Shown: positions 7,702-13,899, counted from the first letter of the stretch. The stretch: DNA of 14,983 nt from Candidatus Moranbacteria bacterium GW2011_GWE2_36_40 (GCA_000991645.1 LBRX01000024.1:1-14983); one strand, 5' to 3'. Numbers and translations: made by a program. Notes: generated by a model not told the origin, from the sequence alone.

Positions 7702-7835
7702 AATTTTCAATTTTCAATTCACAATTTTCAAACAATCTTCAATTTCTCAAGGATTTAATGCTTTAAAACATTTGGAAATTTAGTCATTAGGATTTGTTTA
7801 GAAATTAGAAATTGAAAATTGGAAATTATAAATTC
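7702..7835. repeat. 7-nt-periodic inverted-arm element between smpB and ssrA
   Basis: The left arm (7702-7729) is AATTTTC, AATTTTC, AATTCAC, AATTTTC. The right arm (7801-7835) is GAAATTA, GAAATTG, AAAATTG, GAAATTA, TAAATTC. The arms are largely complementary and flank about 70 nt. The element has the same 7-nt step and inverted layout as those at 5832-5920 and 9045-9147 but different unit bases. It has no open reading frame of note. Confidence 0.7.
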
Positions 7836-7921
7836 CGCAACACACAATAAGCATAGAGGGTAATTGTATTATATCTAGATTTAACATTCGCCACCCTTAA
7901 CTTTTTGCAAAGTTGCGGCTG

Positions 7922-8327
7922 GGGGTTGTTTAGTTTCGACAGGTTGTACTTTTTAAAATATGCAAGTCGATCACCCACAGACATATCGTTAAACTGCTGT
8001 GGAAGATATAAGTGCAAACTTCATATCAAAGGCGAAAGCCACATTTGCGCAAGCATTTGCTGGTTTCTCACCTGCTTTAGCTTAGGCTCGAAGCCATCGA
8101 ACTGCTGATTTCTCGTAAGCAGAGCTCGGTGTCAAACATGAGAATAGTGTGTTGAGGTTTTTCAGACTCAACATATGAAATAATTCTGAAGACGGCACTT
8201 GAAGGTTTTGCTTGTTTCCTACTTCAAACTGTCGCATCTGCCGCAAGGTGGAATGAAACAAACTAAACTTGTAGAGGATTTTGGATTGTCAATTTTGGAC
8301 ATGGGTGCAATTCCCATCAGCTCCACC
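7922..8327 (+). ncRNA. ssrA: transfer-messenger RNA (tmRNA, ssrA)
   Basis: The 5' end GGGGTTG (7922-7928) followed by TTTAGTTTCGACAGG matches the tmRNA start and D-loop-like segment. The 3' end GGACATGGG-TGCAATT-CCCATCAGCTCC is the T-arm and acceptor strand. GGGGTTG pairs with CAGCTCC (8318-8324) over 7 bp, counting two G-U pairs. The tag frame probably resumes at GCA 8014 and ends at TAG 8083-8085. It encodes 23 residues starting ANFISKA and ending FSPALA, a hydrophobic proteolysis signal, but longer than the roughly 10-residue E. coli tag. The discriminator A and CC are encoded, but the next base is G, so the final A of CCA must be added after transcription. Length is about 406 nt, in the normal range. 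smpB lies just upstream. Confidence 0.95.
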
Positions 8328-8364
8328 GCGTAAAATTATGAGCTTTAGCGAATAATTTGAAGCG

Positions 8365-8400
8365 CCCCGTGATAATTTGTACCCAAATTATTTTACGGGG
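8365..8400 (+). promoter_or_regulatory. strong hairpin between ssrA and infC
   Basis: CCCCGT (8365-8370) pairs with ACGGGG (8395-8400), and ATAATTTG (8372-8379) pairs with CAAATTAT (8384-8391), with a TACC loop and a small internal bulge. It is the most stable stem in this stretch. No T-run follows, so it is either a weak tmRNA 3' processing or termination stem or part of the infC leader. A second stem lies 15 nt downstream, at 8415-8438. Confidence 0.5.
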
Positions 8401-8414
8401 TACATAATAAAATT

Positions 8415-8438
8415 GTGTCGCCCATAATCACGCGGCAC
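8415..8438 (+). promoter_or_regulatory. second leader hairpin upstream of infC
   Basis: GTGTCGC (8415-8421) pairs with GCGGCAC (8432-8438) through six Watson-Crick pairs and one U-G pair, with a 10-nt loop. A T-rich stretch follows up to the infC ribosome-binding site at 8473-8476. With the stem at 8365-8400 it forms a two-hairpin leader. Leaders of infC-rpmI-rplT operons in other bacteria bind L20 or attenuate transcription; that role here is inference. Confidence 0.35.
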
Positions 8439-8472
8439 AGCCATAAATGTTATTTTATTATTTTCTATTTTT

Positions 8473-8486
8473 AGGAAATAAAAATA
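8473..8486 (+). promoter_or_regulatory. infC ribosome-binding site and AUA start
   Basis: AGGA (8473-8476) is followed after 7 nt by ATA (8484-8486), which is in frame with infC. The frame is closed just upstream by TAG at 8472-8474, overlapping the AGGA. No ATG, GTG or TTG occurs in frame before 8622, yet the codons from 8553 to 8621 encode conserved IF3 N-terminal sequence. An AUA start best fits both facts. Confidence 0.6.
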
Positions 8487-9059
8487 ACCACCAAAAAAAT
8501 AAGAAAGCGATTTAGATTCAAACCAAAACAACAAACCGGGCCAGCACAACTTCGCATCAATGAAGCAATTCGTGTTCCCAATGTTTTTGTTATTGATGAT
8601 GAAGGAAAACAACTAGGAGAAATGTCCACCTTTGATGCTATGGCACTAGCAAAAGAACAAATGCTTGATCTGGTTGAAGTTTCCCCGAAAGCGGTTCCAC
8701 CTGTTTGCAGAATCATGGATTATGGAAAACATTTATATCAACAGTCAAAACAGTTACGATTAGCAAAAGCAAAACAGAAGAAAATTGAAATAAAAGGTGT
8801 AAGACTAGGCCTACGAACTGACACTCATGATCTTGAATTTAAAAGAGCGCAATCAGAAAAATTTCTACGTCAAGGAGATAAAGTTAAGATTGACATTGTG
8901 CTACGAGGGAGAGAAAAAGCGCATCAAGATTTGGCCAGAAAAAATTTACAAGAATTTCTAGGTGGCATAACTGTTGCATATAAGATAGAAGATCAAATAA
9001 AGCGTTTTCCAGGAGGGTTTAATGTAATTATAGCTCCAGCAGAAACAACTAACAACTAA
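8484..9059 (+). CDS. infC: translation initiation factor IF-3
   Basis: IF3 binds the 30S subunit, keeps it apart from 50S, and checks the start codon and initiator tRNA. The first ATG (8622) would cut off the N-terminal domain: upstream in the same frame lies LRINEAIRVPNVFVIDDEGK, matching the RINGEIRAQEV region of E. coli IF3. The proposed AUA start at 8484 gives 191 residues, close to the usual 170-185 or so. The linker and C-terminal domain are clear: LDLVEVSPKAVPPVCRIMDY is the IF3 signature, followed by the lysine-rich helix and the VKIDIVLRGREKAHQDLA domain. The last codons (TTNN-stop) come from the heptamer repeat at 9045. It is first in infC-rpmI-rplT. Non-canonical infC starts are known in other bacteria as part of autoregulation. 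Confidence 0.92.
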   Translation: MTTKKIRKRFRFKPKQQTGPAQLRINEAIRVPNVFVIDDEGKQLGEMSTFDAMALAKEQMLDLVEVSPKAVPPVCRIMDYGKHLYQQSKQLRLAKAKQKKIEIKGVRLGLRTDTHDLEFKRAQSEKFLRQGDKVKIDIVLRGREKAHQDLARKNLQEFLGGITVAYKIEDQIKRFPGGFNVIIAPAETTNN

Positions 9060-9147
9060 CAACTAACAACAAACAACAAACAACTTAGCTTCTCAACAAA
9101 ATGCAAGACGGCGATTTGTTGAAAGTTGCAGGTTGTATGTTGTAAGT
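9045..9147. repeat. 7-nt-periodic inverted-arm element at the infC 3' end
   Basis: The left arm (9045-9086) is exactly six 7-nt units: ACAACTA three times, ACAACAA twice, then ACAACTT. The right arm (9118-9147), read in reverse complement, is ACTTACA, ACATACA, ACCTGCA, ACTTTCA. The arms can pair and enclose about 31 nt. The left arm overlaps the last codons and stop of infC, and the right arm ends 7 nt before the rpmI ATG, so the stem could hide the rpmI start or slow transcription. Confidence 0.75.
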
Positions 9148-9154
9148 AAATTTT

Positions 9155-9361
9155 ATGCCGAAGATTAAGACAAAGAAATCAGTCATTAAAAAAGTAAAAA
9201 TTACCAAAAACGGAAAGGTGCTCAGACGGTCAACTGGACAAAACCATTACAACTCAAAAGAAACAGGTGCTGAAGGACGAGCCAAGAAAAAAGATAAACG
9301 CATGTTCAGAGCAGACGAAAAAAATATCGTGGCAGCATTGCCATACGCAATTGGAAAATAA
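9155..9361 (+). CDS. rpmI: 50S ribosomal protein L35
   Basis: A 68-residue, strongly basic protein. It begins MPKIKTKKSVIKKVKIT, followed by NGKVLRRSTGQNH, matching the N-terminal two thirds of L35 (MPKxKTxKxxxKRFKxTxxGKxxRxxAxxxH). The C-terminal half is divergent, as is common in reduced genomes. Its place between infC and rplT confirms the assignment. The heptamer element at 9045-9147 ends 7 nt before the ATG and there is no Shine-Dalgarno sequence. L35 sits in the 50S subunit and its gene is normally co-expressed with L20. Confidence 0.92.
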   Translation: MPKIKTKKSVIKKVKITKNGKVLRRSTGQNHYNSKETGAEGRAKKKDKRMFRADEKNIVAALPYAIGK

Positions 9362-9372
9362 CCAAGATGGAA

Positions 9373-9437
9373 TAAGTGTCATAAAAAAATAACTAAACTA
9401 CCGGTACTAGTTTAAGAAATATTTTTAAAAACACTTA
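9373..9437 (+). promoter_or_regulatory. nested hairpin between rpmI and rplT
   Basis: Three complementary blocks nest around one loop: TAAGTGT (9373-9379) with ACACTTA (9431-9437), AAAAAT (9385-9390) with ATTTTT (9421-9426), and TAAACTA (9394-9400) with TAGTTTA (9408-9414), with loop CCGGTAC. It starts about 12 nt after the rpmI stop. It could be a processing or attenuation site, or a binding site for L20, which is known to control this operon in other bacteria. No T-run follows directly, so it is not a standard terminator. Confidence 0.45.
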
Positions 9438-9525
9438 CGACACAAATTTTAATATAATTTAAGAACTTAATAGAGAATTGGTGCGGGGTGCTTCGTTTTG
9501 TAGCTACTCGTACCTTATAGACAAA

Positions 9526-9870
9526 ATGAGTAGAGTAAAACGCGGTGTTGCCGCATCAAAAAGAAGAAAGAATGTCTTAGAGATGGCCAAGGGTTTTCGA
9601 TGGAGACGAAGCAAAAATTATGTTGCAGCCAAGGAAGCCATTTTGAAAGCTGGAAAATATGCGCATCGCGATCGTCGTGCAAAAAAACGCACAAATAGAG
9701 CACTATGGATTCTTAGACTCAACAATGCAGTTCGCCTTTTTGACACAACATACAGCAAATTTATCGCTATTTTGAAATCAAAGAATGTGGAAATTGATCG
9801 AAAAGTACTTTCTCAATTGGCAGCAGAAAACCCAACAATTTTTTCCAAATTTATGGAAAAAATGAAATAA
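9526..9870 (+). CDS. rplT: 50S ribosomal protein L20
   Basis: A 114-residue basic protein matching L20 throughout. It starts MSRVKRGVAASKRRKNVLEM, then AKGFRWRRSKNYVAAKEAIL, the AHRDRRAKKRTNRALWILRL segment, and the globular C-terminal domain ending with VLSQLAAENPTIFSKFM. L20 nucleates early 50S assembly and in several bacteria represses its own operon. The ATG at 9526 is chosen because family members begin M-[AS]-RVKRG; the 16 extra codons back to a TTG at 9478 do not resemble L20. The spacer from rpmI is 164 bp and carries a nested hairpin and a TATAAT word near 9451-9456. A terminator follows 16 nt after the stop. Confidence 0.97.
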   Translation: MSRVKRGVAASKRRKNVLEMAKGFRWRRSKNYVAAKEAILKAGKYAHRDRRAKKRTNRALWILRLNNAVRLFDTTYSKFIAILKSKNVEIDRKVLSQLAAENPTIFSKFMEKMK

Positions 9871-9886
9871 CAAAAACATTCAATAA

Positions 9887-9916
9887 AAAACCCCGCTCTT
9901 TGCAGCGAGGTTTTTT
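9887..9916 (+). terminator. intrinsic terminator after rplT, usable from both sides
   Basis: AAAACCCCGCT (9887-9897) pairs with AGCGAGGTTTT (9904-9914), an 11-bp stem with one C-A mismatch and a 6-nt loop, followed by T's to 9916. On the minus strand it is also followed by T6, so it can stop the convergent transcript from the 10104-13256 gene run. Confidence 0.85.
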
Positions 9917-10103
9917 ATTTTCCTAAAAATACGATTATACGCAACACATGGTTTCAAGAAATAAGAGCTTGCCTTTTGCTTTGCCTGTTTTCTTTTGAGG
10001 CAACAGAGAGCGACAGCGAACTCTTTGCGAGCAATCATAGTTCTTCGATTGCGAAGCGTGCCGAAAAAGGAAACAGACAAAAACAAAAATTTCAAAGCTA
10101 CAA
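9917..10103. other. spacer with no convincing gene
   Basis: About 190 bp between the shared terminator and the stop codon of the small membrane-protein gene. A 71-codon minus-strand frame crosses it but ends inside the terminator and has no recognisable features. A 6-bp inverted repeat (GCAATC/GATTGC) near 10033-10055 is the only structure seen. Confidence 0.5.
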
Positions 10104-10292
10104 TTACTTGAAATATTTTTTACCAAATTCTTTTGAAAGTCGACCAAGGGCATGAAAAGGAAGCCAGAGCCACAAAAACTTTTTTATTGTTTTTTCCAAA
10201 AAATCATTAAGAGAGAAACGAAATAAATTAACAATCACAATAACAACAACAAGAAAAAGAATTCCAAAAAATATAATAAGAAATGTGGCCAT
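10104..10292 (-). CDS. small membrane protein of unknown function
   Basis: A 62-codon frame. Residues 4-24 (FLIIFFGILFLVVVIVIVNLF) form one very hydrophobic helix. An amphipathic, basic tail follows with aromatic-rich FLWLWLPFHALGRL. This shape (one membrane anchor plus interfacial helix) argues for a real small protein rather than a chance frame. It follows the broken HAD gene by 91 bp on the same strand and could be the last gene of that run. No Shine-Dalgarno sequence and no recognised family. Confidence 0.5.
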   Translation of the reverse strand: MATFLIIFFGILFLVVVIVIVNLFRFSLNDFLEKTIKKFLWLWLPFHALGRLSKEFGKKYFK

Positions 10293-10383
10293 AAGTTTTC
10301 TGCATAATTACACGGAAATAATCCGGTGTTTTTATGCTTTTTTATTATTTATCAAAAAATTTTCCAACAAGAACGTCTTTTTT

Positions 10384-11103
10384 CTAAATCAAATTCATAT
10401 TAATGCATTGAGTAATATCATACACCACATCCTTTTTTTCAACCACAATTCTCCATCCTTTTTTCTGCGCAATTTCCTTGAGATTATCATTTGGATTAAA
10501 CGCAATAGGGTTGTCTACCAATTCAAGAAAACTTGCATCAGATTCAGTATCTCCCATTCCATATGATCCTTCCAAGGTAAGATTGTGCTCATACACATAT
10601 TGCTTAACAAGACTTCCCTTGTTTTTGACTGGCTCATAGTCAGATTGTCCAGTATACACCTTTTTCTCATTCAACTAATACACACTTCCAAATACCGCAT
10701 CAAATTTCAAGTGTGACTTGTTATATTCTTTCACAATTTCAACTGGAGATCCTGATATGGCAATCAAGTGATAGTTTTCGCTTCTGAGTTTTTTAATAAC
10801 ATCTTCAGCAAAAATATACGTTCTATCCTGATGAAATTCCACCACCATTTTACTTGCTCTTTGAACATCGCAAAGTTTGCATCCACGAATATACTTTTCA
10901 TAAAGTTCCACGAGACCTGCGCGATATTGTTCATATGTCCCCTTGTGTTCAAGCCAGTTTGTATACAACGTTACAATTTGATCTCTCACTTTTCTTGGAA
11001 AAATATTCATCCAAGAAAGTTCATTAATCAATTCAAATTGAAGATTTTTACGAAAAATTGTTCCGTCTATATCAAATATGGCTATTTTTTGTTTTTCTTT
11101 CAT
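10384..11103 (-). pseudogene. HAD-family phosphatase (SerB-like subfamily) split by an in-frame TAG
   Basis: Two same-frame halves together give a complete 239-codon HAD hydrolase. The first half (11103-10675, 142 residues) has motif I DIDGT at 11-15 with the nucleophile and acid aspartates, and motif II in AISGSP. The second half has the motif III lysine region NKGSLVK and motif IV GDTESD, which binds Mg2+. The stop TAG (10677-10675) is immediately followed by TTG AAT GAG, with no frameshift or gap, and the protein reads smoothly across it: GSVY-stop-LNEKKVYTG. One base change from GAG would explain it. TAG is the normal stop of several genes here, so readthrough by recoding is unlikely. Without the C-terminal half the enzyme would lack metal binding. 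It may be a recent pseudogene, a sequencing error, or a strain variant. It is 38 bp after the glycoside-hydrolase-like gene. Confidence 0.8.
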
Positions 11104-11141
11104 ATTTCAAAATTCTACAATTATATAAACGCTTACAAATA

Positions 11142-12215
11142 CTATTTCGTATTATTCTCCTCAATTAAAAGTTTTGCCTGCTCCCAAACAGTAGGATTAT
11201 TTTGAGCAATATTCATCCAATACCACCATTCAACTCCCCAGATATAAATTTCTTTCATGCCAGTTTTCTTGGCAAATTCAACATTATCTCTCAAAATTTC
11301 AGCATTCATTGAGGCAAGTTGCACGTCAATTGGAGCATCAGTTGTCCAACCGCCAACCCATGGTTCTCCTTGCAATTCAATCACAATAGCATTATCCTGC
11401 TTGGCAAAAAGTTTTATTATCAATTGTTTTATCTTGAAAAAATTTGGTCCAATAGGATATCTCCAGTGTCCCATTTCAGCGCTATACACTTCGCGATACA
11501 TTGTGGTCCCAAAAACATCTGCTCTTTTGGCAGCATTAACCCATAAGCTCAATTCTCCACTATCCGTAACGACAATTGGTCTTGTTGAATCAAGCTGTCT
11601 AACCTTAGCAAGCTCACTATCAAGCAATCCAGTATCAACTTTTGAGCAAATTCCAAAATTCAAAAAAGGTTCATTTTCAACTTGCCAACGAACAATTTCA
11701 GGATGACCATCTTTATAACGATTAATCACAACTTCCTCAAATGCCAGTAACTTCTCTTTGAGTCTGGGTTGATCAAGATTGCTCGGATCTTCTCCGACCC
11801 ATTTTGGCACATAGCATTCAGGCCAACGAGGAACTTTTTGTCCCACAACTGGAGTTATTTTTGCACCTCTTTTGGCAGCCTCATCCAATTGCCAATCAAT
11901 ATCTGAAAAATCATATTCTCCCTCAACTTTCTCAACCCTATCCCAATATATTGGCAATCGCACATTTCTAATCTTCAAATCATCCAGCATTGCAATATAT
12001 GCGTCTTTCCAATTTAGCCCTATTTGTTCAGCATATATCGAAGAAAATGTTACACCTATTGCAACATCATCTTTATTCACTTTTGCAGGCAAATTAGCAT
12101 AGATAAAAAGAATCACAACCACTGACAGCAAAAACCCAAGCGATTGAAGAAAAACTTCAAAAACTCTTTTCAAACCCTGGGAAAAACTTCTTTTGCTTGT
12201 TTTATTTTTTTTCAT
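11142..12215 (-). CDS. membrane-anchored clan-A glycoside-hydrolase-like protein
   Basis: A 357-residue protein. The basic N-terminus (residues 1-18) and a hydrophobic helix (about 24-41) form a signal anchor, so the catalytic part lies outside the membrane. The rest looks like a beta/alpha-barrel of clan GH-A: NVRLPIYWDRVEKVEGEYDF (about 84-103) is the typical early strand-helix, QVENEPF (E182) is the acid/base NEP motif at strand 4, and E280 or E284 in VIELQGEPW is the likely nucleophile at strand 7. It resembles GH5, GH39 and GH42-type cellulase/beta-galactosidase proteins; the exact family and sugar cannot be fixed by eye. It lies 36 bp after the EamA gene. The start ATG has no Shine-Dalgarno sequence. 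The stop is TAG. Confidence 0.75.
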   Translation of the reverse strand: MKKNKTSKRSFSQGLKRVFEVFLQSLGFLLSVVVILFIYANLPAKVNKDDVAIGVTFSSIYAEQIGLNWKDAYIAMLDDLKIRNVRLPIYWDRVEKVEGEYDFSDIDWQLDEAAKRGAKITPVVGQKVPRWPECYVPKWVGEDPSNLDQPRLKEKLLAFEEVVINRYKDGHPEIVRWQVENEPFLNFGICSKVDTGLLDSELAKVRQLDSTRPIVVTDSGELSLWVNAAKRADVFGTTMYREVYSAEMGHWRYPIGPNFFKIKQLIIKLFAKQDNAIVIELQGEPWVGGWTTDAPIDVQLASMNAEILRDNVEFAKKTGMKEIYIWGVEWWYWMNIAQNNPTVWEQAKLLIEENNTK

Positions 12216-12251
12216 TTTTATAATATTTATATAAAGTTTAGGAAAAATGCC

Positions 12252-13256
12252 TTATTTTGAAATTAAAATCATACCAATTGCAATAATAAAAATAGCTGCA
12301 ATTTTTTGCGCCCAATCCCAAAATGATAATTTTTCTGCAAAAGCTTTTGGATGTCTTTTGGCGGCAATCGCAACCAAGATAAGCACAAAAACATATTGCA
12401 ACGACACCATTGAATTCACAAGAGTGACGCTTCCCATTTGAAAAGCTTTATTCAATAAAATTGAGCTTGTTCCGCCAAGAATTTTGTTAACGACAAACAT
12501 TCCGCCAGTATTAACATGCTTTCTGGATGGTTTTTTTGCATGTGAAAAACTCTTAAAAATAGCCTTGCGCCAACCAGGAACAATCAAAAGTGAAAGTGCC
12601 GCCAAAAAACCTCCCAGACGTGTCCAGATAAAACCACTGAAAAATTCCTGTTCAGCATACACAACCTTAAAAATAACATACGAGACAGCCAACAAAATTC
12701 CGGAAGCACAAGCAGCATAAAATCCATCAAAAAACTTGTTGCTACTTTTACCACCATCATCAGCAACAAAAACAACATTTTCCACAAATGACAATTTTAT
12801 TTTTCTCATCAATCTCAAGGTCTGCGGTTTAATCTTTAAAGGTAAATCAAAAGAAATGAGCAGTCCACCCAAAATCAACAAAGAAACTCCTCCCAATTGA
12901 GCCAATGACAAATTTTCATGACCCCAAAAATATGAAATGAGATACGAAGCTATGGGAACAACCGAGAAAACAACTGGCGTTACCCTGCTTGCTTCGGCTT
13001 TGTTTATTGAAAGATTTAGTGCAAAGATACCTCCAACATACACAGCACCTCCAACAAGAGCAACAACAATCTGCCAACCAGATGGGACATCAAATCCAAA
13101 AGGAGCAAACAAAAAAGCTCCAAGACCAAAAATACCAACATAAAAAGTGTACACCTGCGGAGATGAAATTCTTTTAGAGCCCAAAAGAAACTTGTCCATC
13201 AAGACCGCAAAAGCTCCCAAAAAATATGCACTGACAGCAACAAAAATCCAAGACAT
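12252..13256 (-). CDS. EamA/DMT-superfamily transporter
   Basis: A 334-residue protein with about ten hydrophobic segments in two halves, as in EamA (drug/metabolite transporter) proteins. The N-terminal half ends with LGGVSLLILGGLLISF, and the C-terminal half with NSMVSLQYVFVLILVAIAAK and IAAIFIIAIGMILIS. A hydrophilic stretch at about 150-180 separates the repeats. These carriers move small metabolites across the inner membrane; the substrate is unknown. It is first in the minus-strand run EamA - glycoside hydrolase-like - HAD, with short gaps of 36 and 38 bp, so the three may be one transcript. Sharing with a cell-surface hydrolase hints at uptake or export of a sugar-related compound, but this is a guess. 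Confidence 0.85.
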   Translation of the reverse strand: MSWIFVAVSAYFLGAFAVLMDKFLLGSKRISSPQVYTFYVGIFGLGAFLFAPFGFDVPSGWQIVVALVGGAVYVGGIFALNLSINKAEASRVTPVVFSVVPIASYLISYFWGHENLSLAQLGGVSLLILGGLLISFDLPLKIKPQTLRLMRKIKLSFVENVVFVADDGGKSSNKFFDGFYAACASGILLAVSYVIFKVVYAEQEFFSGFIWTRLGGFLAALSLLIVPGWRKAIFKSFSHAKKPSRKHVNTGGMFVVNKILGGTSSILLNKAFQMGSVTLVNSMVSLQYVFVLILVAIAAKRHPKAFAEKLSFWDWAQKIAAIFIIAIGMILISK

Positions 13257-13288
13257 CTAAGTTATATTTTTGAAATTATTCTTTCTTT

Positions 13289-13294
13289 ATTATA
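13289..13294 (-). promoter_or_regulatory. possible -10 box for the EamA operon
   Basis: A consensus TATAAT on the minus strand (plus ATTATA) lies about 33 nt before the EamA ATG and just inside the terminator at 13313-13343. No good -35 hexamer is seen 16-18 nt away, so support is limited. Confidence 0.3.
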
Positions 13295-13312
13295 TATCAA
13301 AAAACCAATAAC

Positions 13313-13343
13313 AAAAAGCGGGCCTCAGCAGAATCCGCTTTTT
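13313..13343. terminator. terminator hairpin upstream of the EamA gene, T-run on both strands
   Basis: AAAAAGCGG (13313-13321) and CCGCTTTTT (13335-13343) form a perfect 9-bp stem with a 13-nt loop. T-rich sequence follows on either strand. No gene in the window ends just before it on either strand, so it probably insulates the EamA operon from transcription entering from the right. Confidence 0.65.
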
Positions 13344-13448
13344 CATTACATGCAAGTATTAAAATATATTTAAGTGGGATATGGTTAGTTGTAGGATGTA
13401 GTTAAAAACAAATATTCCATATTATGAGCCCTATTTTTTCAAGCCCTT

Positions 13449-13477
13449 TTGAAATTTTCCTTACTATGGACTATTTT
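13449..13477 (+). promoter_or_regulatory. promoter of the 112-codon gene
   Basis: TTGAAA (13449-13454) and TATTTT (13472-13477) are separated by exactly 17 nt. The -35 box lies within the left 22-bp inverted-repeat arm. The predicted start near 13484 leaves a leader of about 57 nt before the ATG at 13541. Confidence 0.45.
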
Positions 13478-13540
13478 GGCGAAATATGTTTAAAATAAGG
13501 CAAGCTACTGATTTCAACAAAATATCTAGGGAGGTCAATT

Positions 13541-13879
13541 ATGAATTTGAAGTGCGCTGAGAGCGGCAAAATCATTTATTTTGACGACGGTGCTTTAGAC
13601 GGTGCTTTAGTCGCAGCAACAAGAGGTGATGTAAATTTCTACGCCCCTATTTGTAGAGCTGTGCTCGGTCGTATTCCAAGAACGGAACGGCGAAGGGAAC
13701 GCTGTATGCCGCATGAAGGCGGCGTTGATATTTACGATCACAGGACTTTCACAAAATCGGAGTGGCCGATAAAACTTGATGGCACAATGTTTCCATATTT
13801 TCTTTTCTCACTCTCTCAGGAAGCAGCAGAACTGTACCTTCCAAATCACATCAATCAATATCCGAATATATCCGGATAG
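13541..13879 (+). CDS. hypothetical protein, 112 residues, in an inverted-repeat-bounded unit
   Basis: Family not recognised. It is a soluble protein with no signal or membrane segment. Two cysteines (C5 and C38), a third in RRERCMPHEGG, and a dense arginine patch (RIPRTERRRER, about 44-54) suggest metal or nucleic-acid binding, but this is not firm. GGGAGGT at 13529-13535, five nt before the ATG, is the strongest Shine-Dalgarno sequence in the window; almost all other genes lack one. It has its own promoter (13449-13477) and terminator (13900-13939), and the whole unit lies inside a perfect 22-bp inverted repeat. Base composition seems less A/T-rich than its neighbours, consistent with transfer. 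The stop is TAG. Confidence 0.72.
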   Translation: MNLKCAESGKIIYFDDGALDGALVAATRGDVNFYAPICRAVLGRIPRTERRRERCMPHEGGVDIYDHRTFTKSEWPIKLDGTMFPYFLFSLSQEAAELYLPNHINQYPNISG

Positions 13880-13899
13880 TATAAAAAAGTTTGCACAAT

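Noticed and set aside
8291..8327. A separate tRNA gene at the tRNA-like 3' end
   Set aside because: The T-arm and acceptor pair with GGGGTTG about 400 nt upstream, so it is the 3' domain of tmRNA.
8388..8716. Minus-strand frames opposite the ssrA-infC junction
   Set aside because: They overlap the IF3 reading frame and the leader hairpins and have no recognisable domains.
8622..9059. ATG at 8622 as the infC start
   Set aside because: It would remove the conserved N-terminal domain, which is plainly encoded upstream in the same frame.
9045..9086. Short regular repeats as a CRISPR array
   Set aside because: The units are 7 nt without spacers and are matched by an inverted arm; CRISPR repeats are 23 nt or more with unique spacers.
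9478..9525. Upstream extension of rplT to a TTG at 9478
   Set aside because: The added 16 residues do not resemble L20, whose members begin M-[AS]-RVKRG; the ATG at 9526 gives exactly this start.
9880..10095. A 71-codon minus-strand frame downstream of the small membrane-protein gene
   Set aside because: It ends within the bidirectional terminator and shows no domain or ribosome-binding site.
10313..10345. Hairpin ACACGG/CCGGTGT followed by T-rich sequence on the plus strand
   Set aside because: The stem is short with a bulge, no plus-strand gene precedes it, and on the minus strand no T-run follows, so it is not called a terminator.
10384..11103. TAG recoded as an amino acid in this genome
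   Set aside because: TAG is the end codon of the M16, U32-like, receiver, glycoside-hydrolase-like and 112-codon genes, and no other gene has an in-frame TAG.
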